From Pyrenophora tritici-repentis (Eukaryota > Ascomycota > Dothideomycetes > Pleosporales > Pleosporaceae), in contig NC_089399.1 in the NCBI RefSeq assembly GCF_003171515.1, positions 3,658,001-3,722,000 on the forward strand: a DNA stretch of 64,000 bases, given 5' to 3'. Of this stretch, positions 45,771 through 56,430 are shown one piece after another. The number at the start of each line of letters is the position of its first letter. The stretch's first letter is position 1. The notes below the pieces were generated by a model, which worked only from the letters and a program-made list of their open reading frames with translations, was not told the origin of the DNA and did not search any database. Made by a program: the position numbers and the translations under genes.

Positions 45771-48700
45771 ATGGCGAGCAGTAGTAGAAGAGTGGTACCC
45801 ACACTAGAGGCGCTACTAGGGACCACAAACATAAAACCAAGAGAATGGCATCACATCGATCCAGAGATTTGGGAGGACAACGTTGAAGCTCCAGACGATG
45901 AGGTAGGGATTACTACAGCAACAACGTACATTGCGCGTGCGATTGCGGACTATACAGATCGACCAACAGCAGATGAAGAACTCTTTTGGGAGTTCCGTCA
46001 GGACTTTGAAGGATGGACAGAGGCAATGTTCCTACGTGCCCAGCCAATATACACAAAGGAACTAAAGCGGATCCTCCGCTTTAAGGGAGTGTATACTGGC
46101 CGTATTAATATGGCACCTAGTGAGTCTCTAGCTAGGTTATTACGCATGGAGGAGTACCTAGAATGGCCTCAGGACGTATTCCAGTCGGCTGTGTTTGACA
46201 CACGATCAGCTGCGCACATGTTGCAAGAGCGGGCACTACGGCAACAACGCAGTGAAGGATCAGTACAGTCCACAGACAGGAGATTATCAAGCCAGGCCCA
46301 GAGCCGAACCCAAACGCCTGTAAGGACAAGAGGCCGAGACGTAGACAGTCGGCAAACCCGCGATCAAGACCAGACCCACGCCCGTGTGCAAGGACGACAG
46401 GAGACCGTTGAGGAAGAACAACAGATTCAGGACCAGCACAGTCCGCAACAATCAATTAAGTGGGTCCTAGAAGGTTCAGATTGGATTGATTGATTACCGC
46501 TTTAAGCCTAGTAGTTACCTATAGGAGTTTAAGCCCTACCTAGATAGGTAAGTGGGTCTAGGAGAGTGACCGGATTGAATTGATTGTTGCGGAGTCTACG
46601 GACCAGCTAGCAAAAACGATTGAGAAAGCCCAAAACCAACCAATCCGAAGCCAGCCTGTAGAGACAACTGAATCCGCACCGCAGCCAGCCTATCAGCGCG
46701 TCCAAAGTCAGCAACCTCCCCTCACCTACAACAACTTCGACCGATTCCGCGAGTATACACCAGCATACCCGCAACGTCCGAAGGGACTGAGCGTTCCCCC
46801 AATTGTGCCCTCTGGTGAAACAGACCCGTACAAGGCAGTTCCACCAATCGAGTTTGGCAATGAGAAACTGGATCCTAAGACGATCAATGTCTTCGTGAAA
46901 ATGTGGGACCGAGACAAAAAGTATACGGGAAAGCCGTACGACCTCCTAGACGATAAATTGAAGATCTTCTACAGCATCTGTTATCACGCAGACATCGAGC
47001 CAGGGCAGTTCCATGCAGTCTTTCCACGGATTCTCGACGGCCGCGCAGAGGAGTATTACCTCCACTTCGTCGATCAGCGGATGGATACGTTCTTGACTGC
47101 CTACACAAAGCTCAAGAACCACTTCGACACAGACGTCAACCACGGCCATTACTACGCGGACTGGACGACGACATCGTTTGTCAAAGTCCGCAGGGAGAAC
47201 CCCGAAAAGAACCTCCACGAGGTCCTTGACATCATGCTGGACAAGCTCCAATTGTGTCAAAGAGCACTTGGACAGCAGTACATGGGAGAATACGCGCTCC
47301 GAACGACTGTAATCACAGCATGCCGAGGCGTGAAGGAGCTCGAGATGGCACTCTACAAGCCGTCTCTAGAATGCGAGGTTCTGTTTGGAGATCTGCGATC
47401 GTCAATCGAAAACTCACTCGCCATGACCGTCTCCGTCAACTTCACTGAGGCGGATACGGATAGCCAGTACTACTTGGATCGTCGGTACAACAACAACAGC
47501 TCTGGAAGATTGCGAGGGAATTACAACCCTCGCGGTGGACGCAGCGGATTCACCCGCGGACGCGGTGGGCTTCAGCACCGCTCTGGAGTCAACACACAAA
47601 TCGACAAGAAATGTTACGTCTGCGGCAAGACAGGCTGTTGGTCCACAAACCACACGCTTGAAGAAAGAAAACGCTCAAAAGCGCAGTACATCACACACTG
47701 CGCGATTACGGGAGAGCAAATGGAGTTTAGCACATTTCTCGTCGCGTACGAGGGGGAAGAAGTCGACCAGTTCTTCCTAGAGGAGCAAGACGAAGATGAT
47801 GAGGACCAAAGATTGGCAGTTAAGTACCTCACAGATCAGGCCTTTTTGCACCACGTGACTGGAGAAGACGTCTACAGGTGCAAGGAGCCTATTACGCCCG
47901 CAACGCAGTTCCTTATCGAGGATCGATACTCGCGAATCACGTACCAAGGCATTCTTCCTGACACTGGTGCCTCAAATGTATCGACAGCCGGAAAGGAGCA
48001 GTTCTGGGCGCTCCAAACTGAGGACCCCACCGTAACTCTAGATACGTCTACTGCTGGAAACGCATCTGTGCAATTTGGCAAAGGAAGCGTCACTACTTCG
48101 ATTGGAACCGCACATGTATCGACACAGATTGGAAAGATCAAATTTGAGGTCTTGAACGCACCCACCCCGTTTCTCCTCTGTCTGAAAGACATGGACCGGC
48201 TCCACGTGTACTTCAACAATACTACGGACCAGCTGGTACAAGGAAAAGCTACCTTTCCAGTGATTCGCAAATGGGGACACCCGTGGTTCCACCTAAGCAA
48301 GGCAGAGCGCGCGCGCGTATTCCTTACGGAGACTGAGCTCCGACGCTTACACCGGAGGTTCGGGCATCCAGCCGTCGAACGGCTGATACGATTGCTCAAA
48401 CGCGCAGGACACGAGGACGTGGATGAACGGCTGCTCCGAGAGATCCAAACGTTCTGCCATCACTGCCAAGCGCATGATCCAGCGCCGCGCCGATTCAAGT
48501 TTAGGCTGAAAGATGATCGGGAATTCAACTTCGAGATCCTCGTAGATGTGATGTATCTGAGTGGGAAACCAGTGCTTCACGTGATCGATTCGGCTACAAC
48601 ATTCAACGGCGCGCGATTTCTACCGTCTATGAGCGCGAAAGACACCTGGGAAGCACTCCGCCTGCTCTGGATTGATACATACCAAGGGCCGCCAGATATC

Positions 48701-51091
48701 GTCACCCACGACGCCGGCACCAACTTCGCGTCAGTCGAATTCAGATCAGAGGCGAAGATCATGGGAATCACATGTAAACAAGTGCCAACCGAGGCCCATT
48801 GGTCTATCGGCAAGGTAGAAAGATACCACGCACCGCTCAGACGCGCGTACGAGATCCTGAGGACAGAGCTTGACACTGGCACCAGCGACGCCGCAGTGTT
48901 GCAGATGGCAGTCAAGGCCGTCAACGACACCGCAGGCCCAGACGGGCTCGTACCCACGCTGCTCGTCTTCGGTGCATACCCCCGGATATCCATGGATTCA
49001 CCACCATCTCCCTCGATAACCCATCGCGCGGAGGCAATCCAGAAAGCGATGAGGGCGCTGCGGAAGGCCTCAGCGGAACATGCGGTGAGCAACGCACTTG
49101 GTACCAGGAATGGGCCTACTACAGACGGGGTACTGTCACTGCCTCTTCAGAGTGAGGTGATGGTATGGCGCGAGAAGAATGGATGGCAAGGGCCGTATAG
49201 AGTCATCGATATGAAGGACCACGATGTTACTGTAGACATGATCAACGGCCCAACGACGTTCCGATCCACTGTCGTAAAACCGTACTATCGCGATCTGACT
49301 ACAGCGATAGACGGCGCAGATCAAGGCACAGGTGGATCTCCGACCACAGACGAAGCGATTGCTGATGAACCGCCACTACCGGTACCACCGGCGGAAGCCA
49401 ACCAAGCGGCTCAGCCGCGCAAGCGGGGCCGCCCACCTGGATCAAAGAACAAGCCCAAGGTGCAGTACCTGTCGAAGAAGGAGGAGGACGATTACGCCCT
49501 GGCCGTCAAGCTACGCAATGACGGCGTGATTAACGTCCCGGGCGCTCCATTCGAAGCATCCGATCAGAAGGAGATCGACGACCTCGTCGGCCGTGGAGTA
49601 TTCAGTTTTGAGCTGTTTGATCCAACTCTACACGGCGGGTATCGTATCTTCAAATCGCGCATGGTCCGCGAAGTCAAAGGCAAGACCATGGTCCCGTACG
49701 AGAAATCACGCCTCGTTGTTCAAGGTTACAATGACGAGGGCAAACACGAGATCCTGACGCAGTCGCCAACCATCCAACGAGCCAGCCAGCGCCTGATTCT
49801 AGCCCTAGCGCCTGCATTACTCGATGAGGGCATGGTTGTGGAACTACGAGATATCACGCAAGCGTACCCACAGGCACAAACAGAGCTATTCCGCACGGTT
49901 TTAGCGCACCTCCCAAAGGAGCTTATAACAAAGTATCCCAAGGGAACAATTATTCGCGTAATCAAGCCACTCTATGGAATCGCGGAAGCAGGAGTCCACT
50001 GGTTTGCTACGTACCAAGGACACCACTGCAAGGAGCTCGACATGGCTACATCAACGTATGACCCGTGCCTCCTGATCACGAACGGGAGACGGGAAGCGTT
50101 TGGAATAGTGGGCCTGCAGACAGACGATACTCTCGCGATTGGGACGCCTGCATTCTCTGGTGCAGAAGACGCTGCGCTCCAGAAAGCCAATTTTCGAGCT
50201 AAGCCCAAGGAGAGACTGTCCAAAGAAGTATCACTCGAGTTCAACGGATGTACTCTAACGTTGCGCGGAGACACGATTCTACTTACGCAGAAGGGACAAG
50301 GTGCCAAGATCGAAATCATTGATCCGAAGGCAGCAAACCGAGCACAGAAGTACATGGAGCAGCGCGCGCGTGGCGCGTACATTGCGTCGATATGCCAACC
50401 TGAAGCATCGTTCGATCTTTCCGCGGCTGCGCAAATACAACAACCTAAGGACACAGAATACGTGAAGCTTAACCGCCGGCTGCAGTGGCAATCTGAGAGC
50501 ATACAACGAGGCCTGCGATACGTCCCTCTCGACCTCGCTACAGCAAAGCTGGTAGTGTTCACAGACGGATCCTTCGCGAACAACCAAGACCTTAGCTCAC
50601 AGCTAGGGTACCTACTTATCCTTGCGAATGAGTCGAGTCGACAAGACAGCACGTTTGATATTCGTGGTAACGTAATCCATTGGAGTTCGACCAAATGCAA
50701 ACGCGTTACCCGGAGCGTTCTTGCCTCAGAAACGTACGGCATGGTTAGCGGTGTCGACATCGCTATCGCTATCCTAACAACCCTCAAGATAATTACAGGA
50801 CGCCTAGGTCTACCACCGATCCCACTTATTGTGTGTACGGATTCATACTCCTTGTATGAATGCCTCGTCAAACTCGGAACAACTGCTGAGAAGCGACTGA
50901 TGATCGACATCATGGCGCTTCGGCAGTCATACGAGCGTCGCGAGATCACTGAGATCCGCTGGATCAACGGAGAGGACAACCCCGCGGACGCATTCACGAA
51001 AGCAACACCAAATCGCGCGTTAGAACGTTTCATCGAAAGCAACAAGCTGTCAATCCGAGTAGAGGGATCTGTGCAGCGACCTACGGAGTAG
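45771..51091 (+). CDS. Copia Gag-Pol polyprotein, disrupted by MITE
   Basis: Gag-Pol of the Copia element, starting probably at ATG 45771 (the frame is open further upstream to 45633). It stops within the MITE; the rest (from about 46608) continues to 51091. Removing the MITE and one 8-bp duplication gives exactly 5151 nt in one frame (1716 residues). Landmarks: variant zinc knuckle CYVCGKTGCWSTNH, protease DTGASNVSTAG, integrase HHCC (HRRFGHPAVERL ... CHHCQAH) and catalytic block (VTHDAGTNFAS, VERYHAP), reverse transcriptase (SRLVVQGYND, IKPLYGIAEAG, QTDDTLAIG in place of YVDD), RNase H (VFTDGSFA, SETYGMVSG, INGEDNPADAFTKA). No other stop or frameshift, so the element was probably autonomous before the MITE landed. 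Confidence 0.92.
46438..46599. mobile_element. 162-bp hAT-like MITE, copy 2 (nested in Copia)
   Basis: Same 162-bp element as at 43092-43253, flanked by the 8-bp duplication GGACCAGC (46430-46437 and 46600-46607). It lies in the same orientation and, by chance, in the same reading phase relative to its host ORF, so both host frames acquire the same tail and stop. Because it interrupts a retroelement with identical LTRs, its insertion is younger than the Copia insertion. Confidence 0.9.
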
Positions 51092-51185
51092 GCACATATG
51101 CCTATTTGGAATCCCTCTCATTGTGCCCTTTTTAGAAGACCCGTTTTTCCTTACATCAGTCGTTACAATAAGAAAAGATTGCCAG

Positions 51186-51382
51186 TGTCGGCATACACAC
51201 GGTGTGTCGCCTAATAAGGCCCAATGTACCGCCTCGATCCTACTTCGGCCCAACTCGGACCCAACGCTATGTATACCTTCGTAGCCCCCACATTCGTAGA
51301 ATCATCATACACCAGAATACCAATACACAAGATTACCTTAGCTACTGTTATTCACCGTACGATCGTACAAGGCCTTCCAACA
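51186..51382 (+). repeat. 3' LTR, 197 bp
   Basis: Identical to the 5' LTR; preceded by a short purine-rich run (AAGAAAAGATTG, ending 5 bp before) that can serve as the polypurine tract, and followed by the target duplication ATAGA. Confidence 0.95.
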
Positions 51383-51810
51383 ATAGAGACATTAAGTCTA
51401 CTCTTCCTTTAGTAGCTAGTCCAACACCTGGCCCGTCCCGTGCTGCTGTGCCCTATTTTTACAATCCTCTATGCGAATAAAACAAGGAACTAAGCACACC
51501 GTCATTTTGATTTTTCTTAATGACAATATAGGCTCAAGCTCTGACCTAAAAGGAGACAATCTAGCATATCATTATGGATGCTCTTCTGAAATCGACAAGC
51601 TCTGCGGGAAGAAACTCGCTCCGAGATCACGCCACACAAGCCGTTTAGTCTGATTCTACTCGTAAGCTTCAAAGATAGCTACTGGCTCCTGCCTTGGGCT
51701 CTCAGATAAGAGGGACAGTATAAAGAGAAGGGATGTTTCTACCGGTCTAGAGGCTGTGACTACTATCGATGTCAACAGTCAGTGGCCGAGTAAGCGGACT
51801 TATTTATACA
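51383..51810. other. Spacer between Copia 3' LTR and P450 gene
   Basis: About 430 bp, no gene. It is the continuation of the pre-insertion sequence and probably the former promoter of the P450 gene. No repeat seen. Confidence 0.45.
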
Positions 51811-53652
51811 ATGGATGTTAGCGATATAGACCTCTTTTCGAACATCGATACGAGGTACGCCCTGTTCCTCTTCTGTACCACGAGTATAGTTGCTTTATTC
51901 TTTATAAGACGGCGTACATGCGGTACATTCGCTATATCCAATGAGCCGCCTGTCGTTTATCCCATAGTCCCTTTCGTTGGACATCTCTGGGGTTTAATGA
52001 GGCATGCTCATGAATATGTCAATAGCCTTTGGTCAGTTAGGTCTCTTCGGTCTTTTTCCGCACATATTTCAAACAGATAACTAACTGTTGTCATGCTTCT
52101 AGTCAAAAAACATCCTACCCGATTTTTACGATTCTAGTGCTTTTTGGTAAAGCATATATCGTAAGCTCGCCGTTCTTCGTACAGGCCGTTTTTCGAAAGA
52201 AAAATCTGAGTTTCGCGCCTTTCGTGGTAGAATTTGTTCGTCGAATGGAGGACCTTTCGGAGCCAGCAAAGCAAGCTTACGCGGAAGGGTTGCACTCAAG
52301 TGTGATGCAGTTGTTCTCTGCAAGAATGAATGGATCAGATCGGAGGAGAATGGCTGCTATCGCAATCCAGGAATTAGTCAGGCTACTCCCTGATCCCCCT
52401 CTGTCCGAAGGCGATAAGACAGAGATCTGTAAAGATACTCCAGCGCAAGACCTTTGGCTCTAGTTACTTACTATCATGACAATCACTACAACATCATCTC
52501 TCTTGGGAAAAGAGAATAACCCATGGAATAAGGATCCTTCCCTTGTCAGGTCTTACTGGTAAGTGATCATTTTATGAAATCTCATCTAGAGTACGGTAAC
52601 GTCTCTAATCATAGTGCAATATGCTGACATCTACTGTTTGAACTTATCCAGGGCATTCGAAGCTGGCGACCCTCCTGGCCGAACCTTTCTGCTCGATGTC
52701 ACATATCGGAATTCGAAGAAGTCGCATGACGCTATGGTTGATGCGCTGGAAGCTTATTTTGCGGCGGGATACGACACGCCTAGAGACAAGAGCAACAACA
52801 GTTATGTCGCTCCGCTTACAATTGATACGGCCGCCATTCAACGTCAGTACGGGTTCACGGCCAGAGATAGCCACAAGGTACGTGACCATTGTTCATGGAG
52901 CATTGGTGAACATGGTGCCCACATTGTTTTGGTGTGTGGTATACGTCTTCAGTCGGCCACCACTACTCGCTCAACTGAGAGACGAACTGATTGCCGCAGT
53001 GATGATCGATGAAAAGGATGCGCTTAAGGAGGACAGGCGACCCCAAACTGCGCTTGTATATGCCGACAAGATAGAATCCAGCTGTCCACTTCTACTGTCT
53101 GTGCTTCGTGAGACGCAGCGTCTAGTCGCGATAGGGACATTGCACAGCCGAGTAGTAGAGGACACGGTCGTGTCAGCCGACCGCAGCGACGTCCAAACAC
53201 AGTCTTGTCTTCTCAAGAAGGGAACGAGCATTTTACTCCCAGTAACGAACGCTCACCGAGACCCAGTAATTTGGGGACCTACGGCCAACGAATTCGACGC
53301 GAACCGATCCCTGGGGACGCAGCCACACCTTTGCGAGGCAACCATGAAAGACAAGAGCTCAAGGAAAAGAGTAGAAGAAGAGAACGACTTGGCTCGTTTG
53401 CGAAAAGCAGCTTACTTTCCATTTGGTGGAGGGAAACGACTCTGCCTTGGGCGCTACTTTGCAACCACTGAGGTGCTGGATACTATGGCTGTACTTATCT
53501 TGGGTTACAATATCAGAGCCGTTGATGGCGGGCCAATAAAGCAGCCAATGTTTGGTCTATCCAAAATGACAGCGGCAACCGCGAGACCACATCCGGATGC
53601 CGACATGAAGGTACAGATTGAAAGACGGGGAGGCTGGGAGAAAGTCATTTAG
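51811..53652 (+). pseudogene. Cytochrome P450 (CYP7/8-like fungal type), decayed
   Basis: A haem-thiolate monooxygenase gene with all main landmarks but two lesions. Exons 51811-52031, 52103-52558, 52652-53652 (introns 52032-52102 and 52559-52651). The N-terminal helix (YALFLFCTTSIVALFFI) is the ER anchor, followed by a Pro-rich hinge (NEPPVVYPIVPF). Later come the I-helix region (VHGALVNMVPTLFW), ExxR (LRETQRLV) and haem loop FPFGGGKRLCLGRYFA. Lesions: in-frame TAG at 52461-52463, where a Trp codon is expected (DLWL*LL), and a +1 shift near 52876-52882 between RDSHK and the VTIVHG block; the exon total (1678 nt) is one base over a multiple of three. The neighbour at 54431-55570 is a sterol-dehydrogenase-type enzyme, so they may once have formed a small pathway. 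Confidence 0.8.
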
Positions 53653-54430
53653 GGCGTAAAGGACTTCTCTTAATGACGTATGTGTGTTGTGTATGTTACA
53701 GCCTTCCCACTCATAGAATCTAGGGATAAATTGAAATGTGAAATGATTTGGGGCATCTTTGAAGCTGAAGTGGTTTACTGTTGTAGCAAACTAGCTGTGT
53801 GAATAAAGCATATGAAAGAGGTGACAATCTGCTGATTTGGAATCGCAATGAGCACCTGTCGTGTATACAGGGGCTCAATGAGCCCTTTGTGCCGCAAGCA
53901 CCGGCATGGGGACACGTGACCCGGAGGTGCCCGATTATAAGGGATCACCGGAGCAGAGGTTCTTCCGCTCCAGCATCCCTATATATACCGCCCTCTGTAC
54001 ATAGTACGTACTACATACTGAAGAGAGTAGTGGTCCCTCTAATGGATCACCTATCTACCTATTGCTAAGCTCTCTTTTTGCCTCCACAGCACCGCATGTG
54101 GGAAGCCTGATAAATAAAAATACTACGAGGATGCAAAGTGCATAGCGACTTGATAAATCTTACTACAGGCTCTATTCGACATGGGTGGAAAGAAAAAACG
54201 ACAATACTAAGGTAACTATCCGTAAGAGGGGGATGGCGCAGTGGTAGTAAGAAGATGCGAGAGACAGAGCTATACACTAGCTTTGAAGGAAGAAATATTA
54301 CGGGAACCAGAACATATTAATCGTGGCTCTATGGAATTACAGTACAAGATTTAAGATGCGGAGACAGGGGATCCGTTGCAGCACATAGGGCTTTCTGTTA
54401 CCAGAGGGACGTTATGTACACTGATGAATG
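53653..54430. other. Intergenic region, convergent gene ends
   Basis: About 780 bp between the P450 pseudogene and the convergent dehydrogenase gene. Small unsupported frames only; the TATATATA-like tract near 53981 and AT-rich DNA may include polyadenylation signals. Confidence 0.4.
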
Positions 54431-55570
54431 TTAAAGATCCTTCTGCTTCATAGTAGTCGTGCTCTGCTCTATTTTCCGCCGTCTGACGCAATCTTCTACC
54501 GCTTGCCTAAGTCCTTCCTCGAGCCCTACCAACGGTGTATACCCCAGTCTCTTCTTCGCTTTGTCGATACAAAAATGTCTTGTCATACAGCTGAGCCTAA
54601 CCTTTGTTCTTGTTAGAGGGGGTTCGCCTAGTCCAAGTGCCCAGAATGTCCACTCCAGCAGCCCTGCCAGCAGTAATGCCCACGTTTTGGTGATCACCCA
54701 CACCTGATCCGGCCGCGTTGTGTCCCCAGCATACCCCCAAACTAAGCGCGTAAAGTCCCAGAAATATCGAGACTCGTCATTCGTGACGAAAAACGCTTCC
54801 CCGTCCACCCTGACGTCGTCTCTAGGCAAGTGTCTATGGCATCTGGCCAGCGCGACTGCGGCAAGATAGTGCGCGTGCGCTACATTCGTATTCTCGGTAA
54901 AGTCAAAAAGGTTTCGGTTATCGCCTATCTGCACTTTCGTCTGGCCACGGAAATAAGCGTCCAAGATCCCGGGGAGTACGACCAGGTCGCCAACACCAAA
55001 GATACCAGAGGGACGGATTGCGCAGGTCAGGAAGTGCGGGATCATGCCTTGCATTCGACGGTTCTGCGATAAGACATAAGTCTCCGCAAGGGCTTTGGTA
55101 TGTACGTAGAACTCTGGCTGCTGGTCATTGAGGATTACAGGGAAGGACTCGTCGGCATTCCTTAGATCAGTCATGGCGTCGCTGACAACGCTTGCGGAGC
55201 TTGTGTAGATAAAACACTTAGTTCCAGACTCTTTCGCGATCTGGATCAAAGTCTTGGTGCCGTCCACGTTGACCTTGTACATGATGTGATTTGGGGCATC
55301 GAACTTGGGACTGGCCGTATGGATGACCACGTTTGGTTTGATGTTTTGGAAGATTCGGTGCATTGCATCGGAGTCGATGAGATCCCCTACATGATACGTA
55401 ATACCATCGAGGCGACGCAAAGGATGGCGGAGATCGATAGAGTGTAGGTGTTCACAGCCACGTTGCGAGAAGAGCTGGAGGATCTGGCTGGCGAGGCCGC
55501 CGCTACCGCCAGTCACGAGAACCGTACTCAGGCGTAGGAGGGAGCACTCTTCGGATGTGGTTGTTGTCAT
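54431..55570 (-). CDS. 3-beta-hydroxysteroid dehydrogenase/C-4 decarboxylase-like (Erg26-type) extended SDR
   Basis: Intronless 379-residue NAD(P)-dependent extended short-chain dehydrogenase of the 3-beta-HSD/isomerase family, related to Erg26 (sterol C-4 decarboxylation). The cofactor site is VLVTGGSGGLASQ; next are VVIHTASPKFDAPN, FIYTSSASVV, the active-site pair YVHTKALAETY (Y-x3-K), IRPSGIFGVGD, and ENTNVAHAHYLAA. A hydrophobic stretch near residue 300 (TWALLLAGLLEWTFWAL) suggests membrane association, as in Erg26. The essential Erg26 is usually elsewhere in the genome, so this accessory copy next to a P450 may act on a specialised sterol or terpenoid (inference). Confidence 0.88.
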   Translation of the reverse strand: MTTTTSEECSLLRLSTVLVTGGSGGLASQILQLFSQRGCEHLHSIDLRHPLRRLDGITYHVGDLIDSDAMHRIFQNIKPNVVIHTASPKFDAPNHIMYKVNVDGTKTLIQIAKESGTKCFIYTSSASVVSDAMTDLRNADESFPVILNDQQPEFYVHTKALAETYVLSQNRRMQGMIPHFLTCAIRPSGIFGVGDLVVLPGILDAYFRGQTKVQIGDNRNLFDFTENTNVAHAHYLAAVALARCHRHLPRDDVRVDGEAFFVTNDESRYFWDFTRLVWGYAGDTTRPDQVWVITKTWALLLAGLLEWTFWALGLGEPPLTRTKVRLSCMTRHFCIDKAKKRLGYTPLVGLEEGLRQAVEDCVRRRKIEQSTTTMKQKDL

Positions 55571-56051
55571 TGTCGATGGTGAAAGTATGACGGTGGAGAA
55601 GTGGGAGTAACCGGGTGCAATGGCGATAAGTCGAACTACATAAATAAAGGGGCAATGACTTCCGAAGTTATGCCCAGTTCGGCTATTGTAACCACCGCGG
55701 TTCGAACACTGGTTATTCCGCCCCGACCCCTTTTATCCCTGCTCGCAAGCTAATTGTCCTCGTTGCAGCTTTAGCTGCATATTATTATTCCTTTGAGGCT
55801 CAACACCTGAATAGCTCGGCGCAGCCGGCAAAAAAAAAGCCCTTGGCCCAGCCTCCGGAGGAGCCCGGCTGGCAGACCATGTCCCTCTCCCTCTCTATCA
55901 CCGCGCCTGTAGCTGAACTGTCGCCTCGTTGCTTGCCATCCCCCAGCGCGCCGGCTAGAAGACACTACTGCCCTCCCTGCCCTCGCCACTATTAACAAGA
56001 TAGACAACAGCAATGGCTACAGCGATGCTACGCTGAAGAGCGAAGAGGTAT
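55571..56051. other. Intergenic region
   Basis: About 480 bp upstream of the dehydrogenase gene. A GC-rich 80-codon frame (55771-56013) is unsupported. Ends at the inverted-repeat element. Confidence 0.4.
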
Positions 56052-56430
56052 GTGTCGAAGCGCGGTAAGAGCCTTCACTAGTATTTGATGGAATGTGTTC
56101 ATGAGATGCGAACTTAATTATTGTTGTGAGCTAACGTGAGCGGCAAGCGAGCTGCGCGGGCAAGCGAGCTGCGCACCTAAAATCCCTAACAAAATCAGAA
56201 ATTACAAGGGTCTAAATCTAGGGATTGTCAGAACGCAGGTCTACGCCCACTACGCTATTGATGAAGGTGGAGAAAACGTGCGTGAACTTGTTGTATTGGA
56301 GCTACGGGAGGAGTGAGAATATCTATGGTGCGCGCACGGAGCAGCTGACTAATCAGTGCCTGGCCAATCAGAGCACGGGAAGCCTGATTCACCGTGAATA
56401 CTAGTGAAGGCTCTCACCGCGTCTCGACAC
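56052..56430. mobile_element. 379-bp MITE-like element with 34-bp terminal inverted repeats
   Basis: The first 34 bp (56052-56085, GTGTCGAAGCGCGGTAAGAG..) are inverted at 56397-56430 with 31 of 34 matches; the three mismatches are transitions. The interior has no long ORF but contains an 18-bp tandem motif twice (GCAAGCGAGCTGCGC, 56149-56180) and a further short inversion (AATCCCTA / TAGGGATT). This structure fits a non-autonomous DNA transposon. No clear target duplication was identified, so superfamily remains open. Older than the 162-bp MITE, judging by arm divergence. Confidence 0.7.

Larger units (their letters stand above)
45212..51382 (+). mobile_element. Ty1/Copia LTR retrotransposon, complete, young
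   Basis: A 6171-bp element bounded by two identical 197-bp LTRs (45212-45408 and 51186-51382) that start TG and end CA, inside a perfect 5-bp target-site duplication ATAGA (45207-45211 and 51383-51387). Between the LTRs is one Gag-Pol coding region interrupted only by a 162-bp MITE at 46438-46599. Protease, integrase, reverse transcriptase and RNase H follow each other in the Copia order. Identical LTRs imply recent insertion. The primer-binding site should start at 45409 (CTGATCAGTGATTGC), but I could not assign a tRNA. Confidence 0.95.

Noticed and set aside
49972..51045. A 357-codon minus-strand frame
   Set aside because: It is the antisense shadow of the Copia reverse transcriptase/RNase H region.
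45212..51382. RIP-hypermutated transposon
   Set aside because: The Copia element has identical LTRs and no stop codons other than the one supplied by the MITE, so it shows no RIP damage.
52877..52954. A 78-nt GT-AG stretch in the P450 gene that could be an intron
   Set aside because: Removing it deletes the conserved I-helix block (VHGALVNMVPTLFW) and continues in a wrong frame; a one-base insertion explains the data better.
51811..55570. A full secondary-metabolite cluster
   Set aside because: Only a broken P450 and one dehydrogenase are present; no polyketide synthase, peptide synthetase or terpene cyclase is nearby.
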